Source: Gelidibacter algens (GTDB lineage Bacteria > Bacteroidota > Bacteroidia > Flavobacteriales > Flavobacteriaceae). From it: DNA of 64,000 bases. Where the stretch lies: positions 1 to 64,000 of the forward strand of contig NZ_LZRN01000004.1 of assembly GCF_001678675.1 (NCBI RefSeq). The letters are read 5' to 3'. The notes under the pieces were generated by a model. The model made no database searches, was not told where the DNA came from, and saw only the letters and a list, made by a program, of their open reading frames with translations. The position numbers and the translations under genes are program-made. Of this stretch, positions 28,101 to 36,303 are shown piece by piece (within the stretch, counting starts at the first letter, position 1; every line of letters begins with the position of its first letter).

Positions 28101-28509
28101 TGATATGAACAATACCATTGTAAAACAATCAAACACACCTGAATCTGTCATTGCCATCAATGAAGGCAACGGTAAATTTACCATCAAAAAATTACCAACC
28201 ATGGTGCAATTGTCTTGTGTGTGTGGCATTACTTGTATGGATGTGAACGGGGATGGGTTAATGGATATCATATTAGGTGGAAATAATTTTGAATTTAAAC
28301 CGCAATTTTCACGCTTGGATGCCAATTATGGTTCGTTATTGTTGAATAAAGGAAACAATGAATTTGAATGGGAAGACTATTCCAAAAGTGGATTTTTCGT
28401 TAGAAATGAAATAAAGCACATCGCACAATTTGAAGATAAAAGCGGTGCTACGTATATAATAACAGCAATAAACAATGACATTCCAAAAGTTTTCAAAATC
28501 AGTAAATAA
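25138..28509 (+). CDS. CRTAC1-like FG-GAP/ASPIC-UnbV lipoprotein 2
   Basis: The 1,123-residue lipoprotein has a signal with lipobox (TGFTIYTC, Cys about 22). Residues about 45-520 form FG-GAP/VCBS blades with repeated metal loops (DINNDGLPDIYFT, DYDKDGDLDAY, DVNNDGLADIF, DLDNDGDLDLV). Residues about 530-620 form the ASPIC/UnbV domain (TRGFQSSMDHVMTIGLG, DSIRVIWPN). A second propeller follows (about 650-1120; DINNDGHEDIFIGGA). Human CRTAC1 and bacterial UnbV-type proteins share this domain order. It has no enzyme motif; a surface binding or adhesion role is inferred. Its start codon lies inside the last codons of the preceding gene, in a sequence also seen at the next junction. Confidence 0.9.
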   Translation: MTRQFFYQKICKLGLVILTGFTIYTCNSDKEEASKKEVVKQETLFTSMMPEQTGIDFVNTVVNQKNFNIFKYRNFYNGGGVAIGDINNDGLPDIYFTANMGPNKLFLNKGNFVFEDISGTAGVVGNKPWSTGVTMVDINQDGFLDIYVSNAGNMEGNNHDNDLYINNGDLTFTEKAKDYNLATSGFTTQTTFFDYDKDGDLDAYILNNSNIPVSSLGYAHQREKRAQDWENVPDIFRGVGDMLLRNDNGKFTDVSEAAGIYGSLIGFGLGVMVTDINNDLYPDIYISNDFYERDYLYINNQDGTFKEDIENWTSHLCLSAMGVDIADVNNDGLADIFVTDMLPEGDQRTKSVMEFEGYNVFKLKQGKDFFQQYIQNTLQINNGNNTFSEIANFSGVAKTDWSWAGLLFDMDNDGFRDIFITNGINHDLTDLDFVDFFANEIIQKMALTGKKQAIDSIINKMPQRPQPNYAYKNNKDLTFTDETNNWGFEKPSFSNGAAYADLDNDGDLDLVVNNVNMQSFVYRNNSEKMSKNNYIKLNLEGIPSNKFAIGSTVNIYHKDKIMVQEQMPTRGFQSSMDHVMTIGLGDETLIDSIRVIWPNDQTQKLTNVKVNQLLNIKQSEATSVYKLSTVKKAKPFFEEVPTDFVSHTENNYSDFDHEGLINKMLSQEGPALAIADINNDGHEDIFIGGAKGTAGNLYLNKSNGKLLMSKVKALIDDADMEDTAASFFDVDNDGDMDLMVGTGGNEVGQQSTYKVRLYLNDGKGNFTKDTRPIPFTQNNISVIKPYDFDADGDVDVFIGSRSVVGTYGINPEHLLLENLGDGTFRDATQKFAYDLKDAGMITDAEWVDIDSDGKKDLITVSDWGTPNIYKNTGRRLMKLNSNLDDLKGLWNAVEASDLDNDGDLDLILGNQGNNTAYKFNAEEPMKMFINDYDNNGTIEQIFTTHLNGGDYPLHMKKELTSQIVSLKKENLKASDYAKRSINELFPKIDMNNTIVKQSNTPESVIAINEGNGKFTIKKLPTMVQLSCVCGITCMDVNGDGLMDIILGGNNFEFKPQFSRLDANYGSLLLNKGNNEFEWEDYSKSGFFVRNEIKHIAQFEDKSGATYIITAINNDIPKVFKISK

Positions 28510-31500
28510 CATAGTAGCCTTTGGGTTGTTAGTTTTTCTTTTTGGCTGTGGAAAAAAGGAACCAGCTGTATTTTTAAAGATAGAAGCTGCAACCTCCAAT
28601 ATCGATTTCACGAATACATTGACTGAAACTAAAGACCTCAGCATACTCGACTATCTCTATTTTTATAATGGTGGTGGCGTTGCTATTGGCGACATCAATG
28701 GTGATGGTTTAGCTGATATTTTCTTTTCAGGAAATCAGGTCAAGAACAAATTATATCTCAACAAAGGAGGGATGCAGTTTGAGGATATTTCCCAAAAGGC
28801 GGGCATCGCAGGCAATAGCTCATGGAATACTGGTGTTGCTATGGGAGATGTCAATGGCGACGGGTTATTGGATATTTATGTGTGTGCTGTAGTAGGTGTC
28901 AATGGATTTTACGGACACAATGAACTGTTTATAAATAATGGGGACAATACGTTTAAGGAATCCGCTTCAGAATATGGGTTAGATTTTGACACCTATAGCT
29001 CTTCTGTCGCTTTTTTTGATTATGACCTGGATGGAGATTTAGACATGTACTTGCTCAATCATGCGGTGCATACCCAACAATCTTTCGGAAAGTCAGATTT
29101 AAGATATCAACGAAATTATCAATCGGGTGACCGGCTAATGCGAAATGATACTGGCAAGTTTACTGACGTCAGTGAAGAAGCTGGCATTTTTGGTGGTTCC
29201 AATGGCTATGGTTTGGGTTTGGCCGTCGCCGATTTTAATCAAGATGGCTATCCAGATATTTATGTTGGCAATGATTTTCACGAAGATGATTATTACTATT
29301 TAAACAATGGCGATGGCACCTTTACAGACCACATGCGAACGTATTTTGGACATACCTCAAAATTCTCAATGGGTAATGACGTTGCAGATATTAATCATGA
29401 TGGTTTACCAGATATAATTACTTTAGATATGAATGCTGAAGACGAGACAGTTTTAAAATCTTCAGAAGGAGATGAGGATATCCAAATACAGAGATTGCGT
29501 ACCGGCCAATACGGCTATTATCATCAATTCATGCGCAATATGATGCAAGTGAATCAGCCAGATGGCAGCTTTCAGGAAACTGCTTTATTAAGTGGTGTGG
29601 CATCCACAGACTGGAGTTGGAGTGCTTTATTTGGCGATTATAATCAAGATGGCGAACAGGATTTATTTATATCCAATGGCATTGAGAGACGACCAAATGA
29701 TCTCGATTATATCAAATATGTGTCCAATGATCAAATCATAGAAAAAATTGACAAAACCAATTTGGTCGATCAAGAAGCTTTGTTAAAAATGCCTTCAGGT
29801 AAAGTGCCAAACTATATTTTTATGGGAGAAGGCAATTTGATCTTCAAAAATAGATCAAAAACATGGTTCAATGACAATCCACCTAGCGTTTCCAACGCAT
29901 CGGCAGTTGGCGATTTGGACAATGATGGCGATTTGGATTTGGTGGTCAGTAATCTAAACGATGCAGTCTCCATTTATGAAAACCAAACTGATAAAACTGC
30001 AAATAGTTACCTCAAAATAAAATTCAATTATGTAGCACCCAACACGTTTGGGATTGGCACGAAGGTTTACGCCTATACAAACGGGAAGCTACAATTCAAG
30101 GAATTGCACACCACGCGCGGATTTCAATCGACATCAGAACCTATAATTCATTTTGGTTTTGGAGAGACTACGCGTATAGATTCTGTAAAAGTGATCTGGC
30201 CAAATAAAACCGTCCAAGTCTTAAAAAATGTCAAAGTCAACCAAACGCTTGTCATAAAGCCAGAAAACACCAAATCACTGAAACAGAACGATCTTCACAA
30301 CAACAAAATGTTCGAAAAAGTTGAAGGCAATCTTGGCATTGGTTTTACCCATGAAGAAGATAATTATACTGATTTTTTAAAGCAAAAGCTGATCCCTTAT
30401 CAAATATCTGATAAAGGACCTGCAGTTGCCATAGGTGATTTGAATGGCGATGGTAAGGAAGACATTTTCTTTGGCGGCTCAAAATTCAAAACCTCCAAAG
30501 TGTACTTGCAGACCGATTCGAGTTATGTAGAAGCGACCTATCCAGTTTTTACAAAAGATTCCATTAAGGAGGATGTGTCAGCCTTGATAGCAGATTTGAA
30601 CAATGATAAAAAAAACGATGTATTTATTGCTACTGGTGGTGGTCATTTTAGAGCTAAGATGAAACCCTTACAAGACAGCTATTTTACACAAAATAAGGAT
30701 AATGGCTACACGTCACAACAATTACCTGAATATTTTGAAAATGCCTCCGTGGTAAAAGCATGTGATTTTGATAATGATGGCGATTTGGATCTCTTTGTGG
30801 GTGGGTATGCCGTTACGAATGATTTTGGTAAACTCCCTAACTCCTATGTTTTGGTCAATAACAATGGAACATTTTCAATTGCAGATGGCGTCTACCAAAT
30901 GGGAATGGTCACTGATGCCGTGTGGGACGATTTTGATGGTGATGGCTTGAAGGATTTAATTGTTGTAGGTGAGTGGATGTCCCCTAAATTTTATAAAAAT
31001 ACGAATGGAAAATTTATTGAAATAGATAAAATAGACAATCTCAATGGTCTTTGGCAAGCCATAGAACCCTTTGATATTGATAATGATGGGGATACAGATT
31101 ACTTGCTTGGCAATTGGGGGACGAATACAAAGTTTAAGGCTTCACAAGACTACCCAATGCTCATGTATTATAGTGATTTTGACGGGAATGGGCAGACGGA
31201 AACCATTGTTTGTACAGCAAAAGATGACAATTATTATCCGATTTTAGGGCTGGATGAGCTATCGAGCCAATTGGTGTTTTTAAAGAAAAAATTCAATTCG
31301 TATCAAACGTTTGCTGGGCAACCGATCACTTCAGTTTTGGATCAAAAAATGATTAAAAACGCCAAAAAGTTACAAGTGCATACCCTTCAATCTGGATATC
31401 TGGAAAATGATAAGGGCAATTATAAGTTCGTTCCGTTCATCAATACATTGCAAGTAGCACCAATCACCTCATTTTTAAAATATGATTTTGATGGCGACAA

Positions 31501-31741
31501 TAAGGATGAGGTATTTGCTTCAGGAAATTACTTTGGGGTCACACCATACCACGGCCGTCTGGATGCTTTTTCGGGAGCACTCATCAAAAACTCGAAATCA
31601 ATCACCCTAGGAACACAACTAGGAATGAATTTAAGTAACAAAGCAGTTAAGAAAATAAGCGTCATTCATTTAAAAAACAAACCATATCTTTTAATGACCT
31701 TCAATAACAGGAAAGCAGAAGTTTATAGCATATTAAATTAA
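28475..31741 (+). CDS. CRTAC1-like FG-GAP/ASPIC-UnbV lipoprotein 3
   Basis: The 1,088-residue lipoprotein has a lipobox (LVFLFGCG), a first propeller with DINGDGLADIFFS, DVNGDGLLDIY and DYDLDGDLDMY loops, an ASPIC/UnbV segment (about residues 510-600; ELHTTRGFQSTSEP, DSVKVIWPN) and a second propeller with DLNGDGKEDIFFGG. It is intact and closer to lipoprotein 1 than to 2 at the N terminus (LDYLYFYNGGGV in 1 and 3). It overlaps the previous gene by 35 bp and is followed after 6 bp by the haloperoxidase-like gene, so all are one operon. Confidence 0.9.
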   Translation: MTFQKFSKSVNNIVAFGLLVFLFGCGKKEPAVFLKIEAATSNIDFTNTLTETKDLSILDYLYFYNGGGVAIGDINGDGLADIFFSGNQVKNKLYLNKGGMQFEDISQKAGIAGNSSWNTGVAMGDVNGDGLLDIYVCAVVGVNGFYGHNELFINNGDNTFKESASEYGLDFDTYSSSVAFFDYDLDGDLDMYLLNHAVHTQQSFGKSDLRYQRNYQSGDRLMRNDTGKFTDVSEEAGIFGGSNGYGLGLAVADFNQDGYPDIYVGNDFHEDDYYYLNNGDGTFTDHMRTYFGHTSKFSMGNDVADINHDGLPDIITLDMNAEDETVLKSSEGDEDIQIQRLRTGQYGYYHQFMRNMMQVNQPDGSFQETALLSGVASTDWSWSALFGDYNQDGEQDLFISNGIERRPNDLDYIKYVSNDQIIEKIDKTNLVDQEALLKMPSGKVPNYIFMGEGNLIFKNRSKTWFNDNPPSVSNASAVGDLDNDGDLDLVVSNLNDAVSIYENQTDKTANSYLKIKFNYVAPNTFGIGTKVYAYTNGKLQFKELHTTRGFQSTSEPIIHFGFGETTRIDSVKVIWPNKTVQVLKNVKVNQTLVIKPENTKSLKQNDLHNNKMFEKVEGNLGIGFTHEEDNYTDFLKQKLIPYQISDKGPAVAIGDLNGDGKEDIFFGGSKFKTSKVYLQTDSSYVEATYPVFTKDSIKEDVSALIADLNNDKKNDVFIATGGGHFRAKMKPLQDSYFTQNKDNGYTSQQLPEYFENASVVKACDFDNDGDLDLFVGGYAVTNDFGKLPNSYVLVNNNGTFSIADGVYQMGMVTDAVWDDFDGDGLKDLIVVGEWMSPKFYKNTNGKFIEIDKIDNLNGLWQAIEPFDIDNDGDTDYLLGNWGTNTKFKASQDYPMLMYYSDFDGNGQTETIVCTAKDDNYYPILGLDELSSQLVFLKKKFNSYQTFAGQPITSVLDQKMIKNAKKLQVHTLQSGYLENDKGNYKFVPFINTLQVAPITSFLKYDFDGDNKDEVFASGNYFGVTPYHGRLDAFSGALIKNSKSITLGTQLGMNLSNKAVKKISVIHLKNKPYLLMTFNNRKAEVYSILN

Positions 31742-31747
31742 GTCCTC

Positions 31748-33071
31748 ATGAAATTTTACAAAATAATGATAGCATTGCTGCTTTTGTCTTCGTGCAAAAA
31801 GTCAGAGCCTATAGTAATCACGCCAAACGATTATCATAATGCCATAGATAAAGTGGTAAATATCATGATCCACGATATTTTTTCGCCACCTGTGGCAAGT
31901 CGTATCTTCGTCTATCCAAATATTGCAGCGTATGAAATTATTGCCATGCAAAACCCGCGTTACAACTCATTGAGTGGGCAAGTATCAGAATTGACCCAGA
32001 TTCCTAAGCCTAAAGCGCCTGACCAAATCAACTTTCAATTGGCAGCCTTGATCGCCCACATGGATTTGAGCAGACAACTGGTGTTTTCCGAAGATCAGAT
32101 CACGTCCTACCGAGATAGTCTATATGACATTTGGGAGCACAAGAATCCGGAAGTTTTTAAGAACTCCCAAGATTATGCATTGGAAGTTACCAAACATATT
32201 GTTCAATGGATGAATGCTGACAATTACAAGCAAACCAGAACCATGTCAAAATTCAACATCAATTCTGATGACATTTCCAGATGGGAGCCTACACCACCGT
32301 CCTACATGGATGGGCTGGAACCTCACTGGAATAAAATTAGAACATTTGTTTTAGATTCGGCATCACAATTTAAACCTAATCCACCTCCAGAATTTTCCAT
32401 GGAGCCCGGCAGCAAATTTCATAACGAGTTAATGGAAGTTTATGATATCAGTAATAAAATCACAGAACTGGGCGATACTTCGGAAGAGATGCAAATTGCG
32501 CAGTTCTGGGACTGTAATCCTTACGTGACCGTAACAAGGGGACATTTGATGTTCGCAACAAAAAAAATCACACCCGGTGCGCATTGGATAGGGATTGCCA
32601 AGATCGCTTACCAAAAAAAGCAATATGAATTTTGAGGATACGGTGTATGCATATACCAAAACATCCATTGTCATTTTTGAGGCATTTATAAGCTGTTGGG
32701 ATGAAAAATACCGAAGCAACTTGGTACGGCCTGAAACCCTTATCAATAAATATGTCAATGACAATTGGAAACCCATTCTACAAACGCCACCATTCCCTGA
32801 ATATCCAAGTGGTCATTCTGTAGCTTCGGGAGCCGCCTCAACGGCCCTAAACTCAATATTTGGGAATGATTTTCAATTTGATGATACTACCGAGCTGCAA
32901 TTTGGATTGCCCATAAGGAGCTTTAAATCCTTTGACCATGCAGCCAACGAGGCTGCCATTAGTAGAATGTATGGGGGCATTCATTATAGGGCGGCGGTTG
33001 ATGAAGGTGTGAAGCAAGGCCGAGATTTGGGCATGTTTGTAGTTAACTCATTAAATATGGTCAATGAATAA
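31748..33071 (+). pseudogene. Vanadium-dependent haloperoxidase/PAP2-type lipoprotein, frameshifted at an A7 tract
   Basis: The first part (31748-32635, 295 aa) has a lipobox (LLLSSC) and the helical N-terminal domain of Bacteroidota haloperoxidase-like proteins. The second part, in another frame up to 33071, holds the whole vanadate/phosphate site: KYRSNLVRP (K-x6-RP), PSGH, and SRMYGGIH (SR-x5-H). The frames join at A7 32613-32619; removing one A gives a continuous protein of about 440 residues (AKIAYQK, then SNMNFEDTVYAYT). The motif alone fits both a haloperoxidase and an acid phosphatase. As written no full-length protein is made, with the same caveats as for lipoprotein 1. It lies between CRTAC1-like 3 and the GyrI-like gene and overlaps the latter by 8 bp. 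Confidence 0.8.
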
Positions 33072-33978
33072 TTTTAGTCTAAAAAAGGGAATATTGTTTG
33101 TAGTGATCGGTGGTTTTATAGTCGCTACGGGATGGTATGTCCTAAAACCATACGACTATACAGTGGCGTTCAAGTCTAAGGCTTTGGTAGGGACTATCAA
33201 TCAGACCTTAAAATTATGGAACACTAATTTAGACCATAGCAATCCCATCAATCAAGTTGCTATGGATGAATTAATTCAAAATCTTAAATTCGATGGTACT
33301 GATTATGACTTTCATTGGCAGTTATCGAGAATTGACGATTCCACCACACAGGTCAACATCGGCATAAAGGATCGTCATAACAGTTTGAGCAATAAAATTG
33401 ATATTCTATTTAATGATACTGACTTTGAAAAAAAAGTAAAGCAGACAGTTTCTGATTTTCTTTTGGTTTTAAGCACCCATTTGGAAAAATTTGAAGTTAA
33501 AATTGAAGGCGAATCAACGTCGCCATCGACCTATTGCGCATACATTCCAGTAACCACAAAGCAATTTTTGAAAGCAAAAGGCATGATGGAAAACTATGGC
33601 ATATTGAGCAACTTTTTATTAGAAAATGGTGTTGAGTTGAATGGCAAACCCATGGTTGAAGTGACATCTTGGGATACAGAAACCGATAGCATCTCTTTTA
33701 ACTTTTGCTATCCAATAGTAAAAAAAGAAGGACTGCCAATTCATCCAACCGTAAAATACAAGGAGATAAAAGGCGGAAAAGCCATTAAAGCGATCTATAA
33801 CGGAAACTATATTACGTCAGATAGAGCCTGGTATGCGCTTATTGATTATGCTAAAAACAAAGCCATACCACTAAGGCAAACACCAATTGAGGTATTCAAC
33901 AATAACCCCAATATGGGCGGTGATGAACTCAATTGGCAAGCTGAAATCTATTTACCAATTAAAAATAAAACACCATGA
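33064..33978 (+). CDS. Membrane-anchored GyrI-like/AraC-effector-domain protein
   Basis: The 304-residue protein has one N-terminal transmembrane segment (residues 9-27, GILFVVIGGFIVATGWYVL), then a SRPBCC-like region (DFHWQLSRIDDSTTQVNIGI), and a C-terminal GyrI-like small-molecule-binding domain (about residues 155-300; AIYNGNYITSDRAWYALIDYA). There is no DNA-binding domain. In Flavobacteriia such proteins are common and their function is unknown; binding of a small ligand at the periplasmic face is plausible. It overlaps the previous gene, and its stop overlaps the start of a decayed gene (ATGA). Confidence 0.78.
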   Translation: MNNFSLKKGILFVVIGGFIVATGWYVLKPYDYTVAFKSKALVGTINQTLKLWNTNLDHSNPINQVAMDELIQNLKFDGTDYDFHWQLSRIDDSTTQVNIGIKDRHNSLSNKIDILFNDTDFEKKVKQTVSDFLLVLSTHLEKFEVKIEGESTSPSTYCAYIPVTTKQFLKAKGMMENYGILSNFLLENGVELNGKPMVEVTSWDTETDSISFNFCYPIVKKEGLPIHPTVKYKEIKGGKAIKAIYNGNYITSDRAWYALIDYAKNKAIPLRQTPIEVFNNNPNMGGDELNWQAEIYLPIKNKTP

Positions 33979-34116
33979 ATAGAAGGTTTGTCCTACACTT
34001 ATTTTTGGTGGCGTTTGCCTTTTCTTGTCGGTCAAAAGTGAGAAGTAATTATCAGCATTAATGAAGAAAGCGCAAAGATTACTCTAAAACCCTATCAAGG
34101 ATCATTTGTAAATTAA
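33975..34116 (+). pseudogene. Deletion scar of a secreted GH13-type lipoprotein gene
   Basis: ATG at 33975, overlapping the previous stop, begins a lipoprotein signal (FVLHLFLVAFAFSC) that stops after 28 codons at 34061. From 34042 another frame reads EVIISINEESAKITLKPYQG and a few more codons to TAA at 34114; this resembles the extreme C terminus of alpha-amylase/oligoglucosidase family proteins. The natural reading is one GH13 lipoprotein gene that lost its centre, joining near 34036-34042 out of frame. The match to GH13 rests on a short tail. Confidence 0.6.
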
Positions 34117-34134
34117 GTAAAAAAAATAATTATC

Positions 34135-36267
34135 ATGAAAAAAATCATCAACCCATATTACTGGATAGTGCTTTTAATCATATCAGTCTCATGCGACACG
34201 CCAAAAGAAGACTTAACTGCCAATTCTCCAGACAGCAACATTCACGTTGAATTCGGATTGTCAAAAACAGGGCAACCGTTCTATTTGGTTTCCCATAAGG
34301 ACAATACGGTCATCGACACCTCCTATATGGGTTTTGATTTTAAGGATGTGCCATCCCTGAAGGACAATTTCAAGGTGGTTTCCTCTAGCAAAGCAACCAA
34401 GGATGAAACATGGCAACTGCCGTGGGGTGAGGTTTTGGATGTCCGCGATAATTACAATGAATTGGTGGTTTATCTAGAAGAGCAATCAGACTTGAAAAGA
34501 CAAATGACCATTCATTTTAAGGTTTACAATGATGGCGTTGGTTTTCGCTATGAAGTTCCGGCGCAGGATAATTTGAAAGACGTTTTAATTACGGATGAAA
34601 ACACGGAATTCAATTTAACCGGCGACCACAACGTATGGTGGATTCCTGGAGATTGGGACATTTATGAGCATCTATATAACGAAACAAAATTCTCCAAGAT
34701 TGATGCCATTTCAAAACGTGACCATCCCAACCTGAATGCCTCGTACATTCCAGAAAATGCAGTGAACACCCCTGTAACCATGAAAACTGATGATGGATTG
34801 TATTTGAGTTTTCATGAAGCCGATTTGACCAATTACGCCGGAATGACCCTTAAGGTTGATCCTCAAAATCTAAACATGGTCAGTGAACTTGTGGGCTCTG
34901 AGCGCTTAGGCGGTAAAGCAAAACTGACCGTACCTTTTGAGACCCCATGGCGAACCATTCAAATTGCAGAGAAAGCCGGTGATTTATTGGAATCCAACAT
35001 GCTGTTGAATCTTAACGACCCGAACGCTATTGGCGATGTCAGTTATGTTACACCTATGAAATACGTCGGTATTTGGTGGGAGATGCACATCGGCAAATCC
35101 ACATGGGATATGGAAGGCAGTCAGGATATGAATACCTACACCCTTGGAAAAGCGGGTACATCAAAGCATGGCGCAACCACGGAAAATGCAAAAACATATA
35201 TCGATTTTGCGTCACAGAATGGTATCAAAGGATTGCTGGTTGAAGGTTGGAACACGGGTTGGGACAAATGGATCAATACCGATGATAGAGAAGGCGTGTT
35301 CGATTTTATGACCCCTTATCCAGATTATGATTTTGATGAAGTGATGCGTTATGCCAAGGAAAAAGGTGTTGAAGTCATTATGCACCATGAAACATCCGCA
35401 GCTCCAAGAACCTATGAAAAACAGATGGATGAGGCCTATGATTTTATGAAGAAAAATGATATCAATTCCGTAAAAACAGGCTATGTAGGTAAAATAATTC
35501 CCAGCGGAGAATACCATCACGGGCAATGGATGGTCAACCATTATCAAAAAGTGATTGAAGAGGCCGCTAAAAAGAAAATAGCAGTCAATGCCCATGAACC
35601 CATTAAAGACACTGGCAAGCGAAGAACCTATCCCAATGAAATCTCAAGGGAAGGTGCGCGAGGGCAAGAATTCAATGCTTGGGCGACAGACGGCGGGAAT
35701 CCACCAAACCATTTGCCTACAGTTGCCTTTACGCGAATGCTCTCTGGCCCTTTCGATTTTACACCTGGGGTTTTCAACATCAAATTTGACGACTATAAAA
35801 AAGACAATCAGGTCAACACCACCTTGGCGCATCAATTGGCCTTGTATGTCGTCATTTACAGTCCGATCCAAATGGCAAGCGACTTACCTGAACATTATTT
35901 GGTGGACGGTAAAATCCATCCTGCATTCCAATTTATTACCGATGTGGGCGTCGATTGGCAACAAACCAAAGTTCTGGATGGCGAAGTAGGCGATTTTGTA
36001 ACCATTGCAAGGCAGGAACGCGGCACAGACAATTGGTTTGTTGGAGGCATAACAGATGAAAACGGACGCACTGAAACCCTGACGTTTGACTTTCTTGAAG
36101 AGGGAACAACCTATACCGCTCGCATATATAAAGATGGCCCCGATGCCCATTGGGATACAAATCCTCAAGATTATGCCATAGAAGAAATGGAATTGACCAA
36201 GGCGTCTAAATTGGATATTCCTTTGGCTCCCGGTGGCGGATTTGCCATTAGTATCCTTAAAAAATGA
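34135..36267 (+). CDS. GH97 alpha-glucosidase lipoprotein, SusB-type inverting
   Basis: The 710-residue protein has a lipobox (LIISVSC), an N-terminal beta-sandwich, a (beta/alpha)8 barrel and a C-terminal beta domain. Glu419 (HHETSA), Glu488 (NAHEPIKDTG) and Glu512 (GARGQEFNAW) have the same spacing (69 and 24) as Glu439, Glu508 and Glu532 of B. thetaiotaomicron SusB, so it is of the inverting, Glu-base, calcium-dependent type rather than the retaining Asp type. It removes glucose from the non-reducing end of alpha-glucosides in the periplasm or at the outer membrane. It is in the operon that continues to the GH13_18 gene. Confidence 0.93.
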   Translation: MKKIINPYYWIVLLIISVSCDTPKEDLTANSPDSNIHVEFGLSKTGQPFYLVSHKDNTVIDTSYMGFDFKDVPSLKDNFKVVSSSKATKDETWQLPWGEVLDVRDNYNELVVYLEEQSDLKRQMTIHFKVYNDGVGFRYEVPAQDNLKDVLITDENTEFNLTGDHNVWWIPGDWDIYEHLYNETKFSKIDAISKRDHPNLNASYIPENAVNTPVTMKTDDGLYLSFHEADLTNYAGMTLKVDPQNLNMVSELVGSERLGGKAKLTVPFETPWRTIQIAEKAGDLLESNMLLNLNDPNAIGDVSYVTPMKYVGIWWEMHIGKSTWDMEGSQDMNTYTLGKAGTSKHGATTENAKTYIDFASQNGIKGLLVEGWNTGWDKWINTDDREGVFDFMTPYPDYDFDEVMRYAKEKGVEVIMHHETSAAPRTYEKQMDEAYDFMKKNDINSVKTGYVGKIIPSGEYHHGQWMVNHYQKVIEEAAKKKIAVNAHEPIKDTGKRRTYPNEISREGARGQEFNAWATDGGNPPNHLPTVAFTRMLSGPFDFTPGVFNIKFDDYKKDNQVNTTLAHQLALYVVIYSPIQMASDLPEHYLVDGKIHPAFQFITDVGVDWQQTKVLDGEVGDFVTIARQERGTDNWFVGGITDENGRTETLTFDFLEEGTTYTARIYKDGPDAHWDTNPQDYAIEEMELTKASKLDIPLAPGGGFAISILKK

Positions 36268-36303
36268 ACCATGTAACTCTTTGATTAACTAATTCATAAG
36301 CAA

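Noticed and set aside
25456-28325. Several long minus-strand frames opposite the CRTAC1-like genes
   Set aside because: They are antisense shadows of repeated Asp/Asn-rich metal loops, with no start signal or domain.
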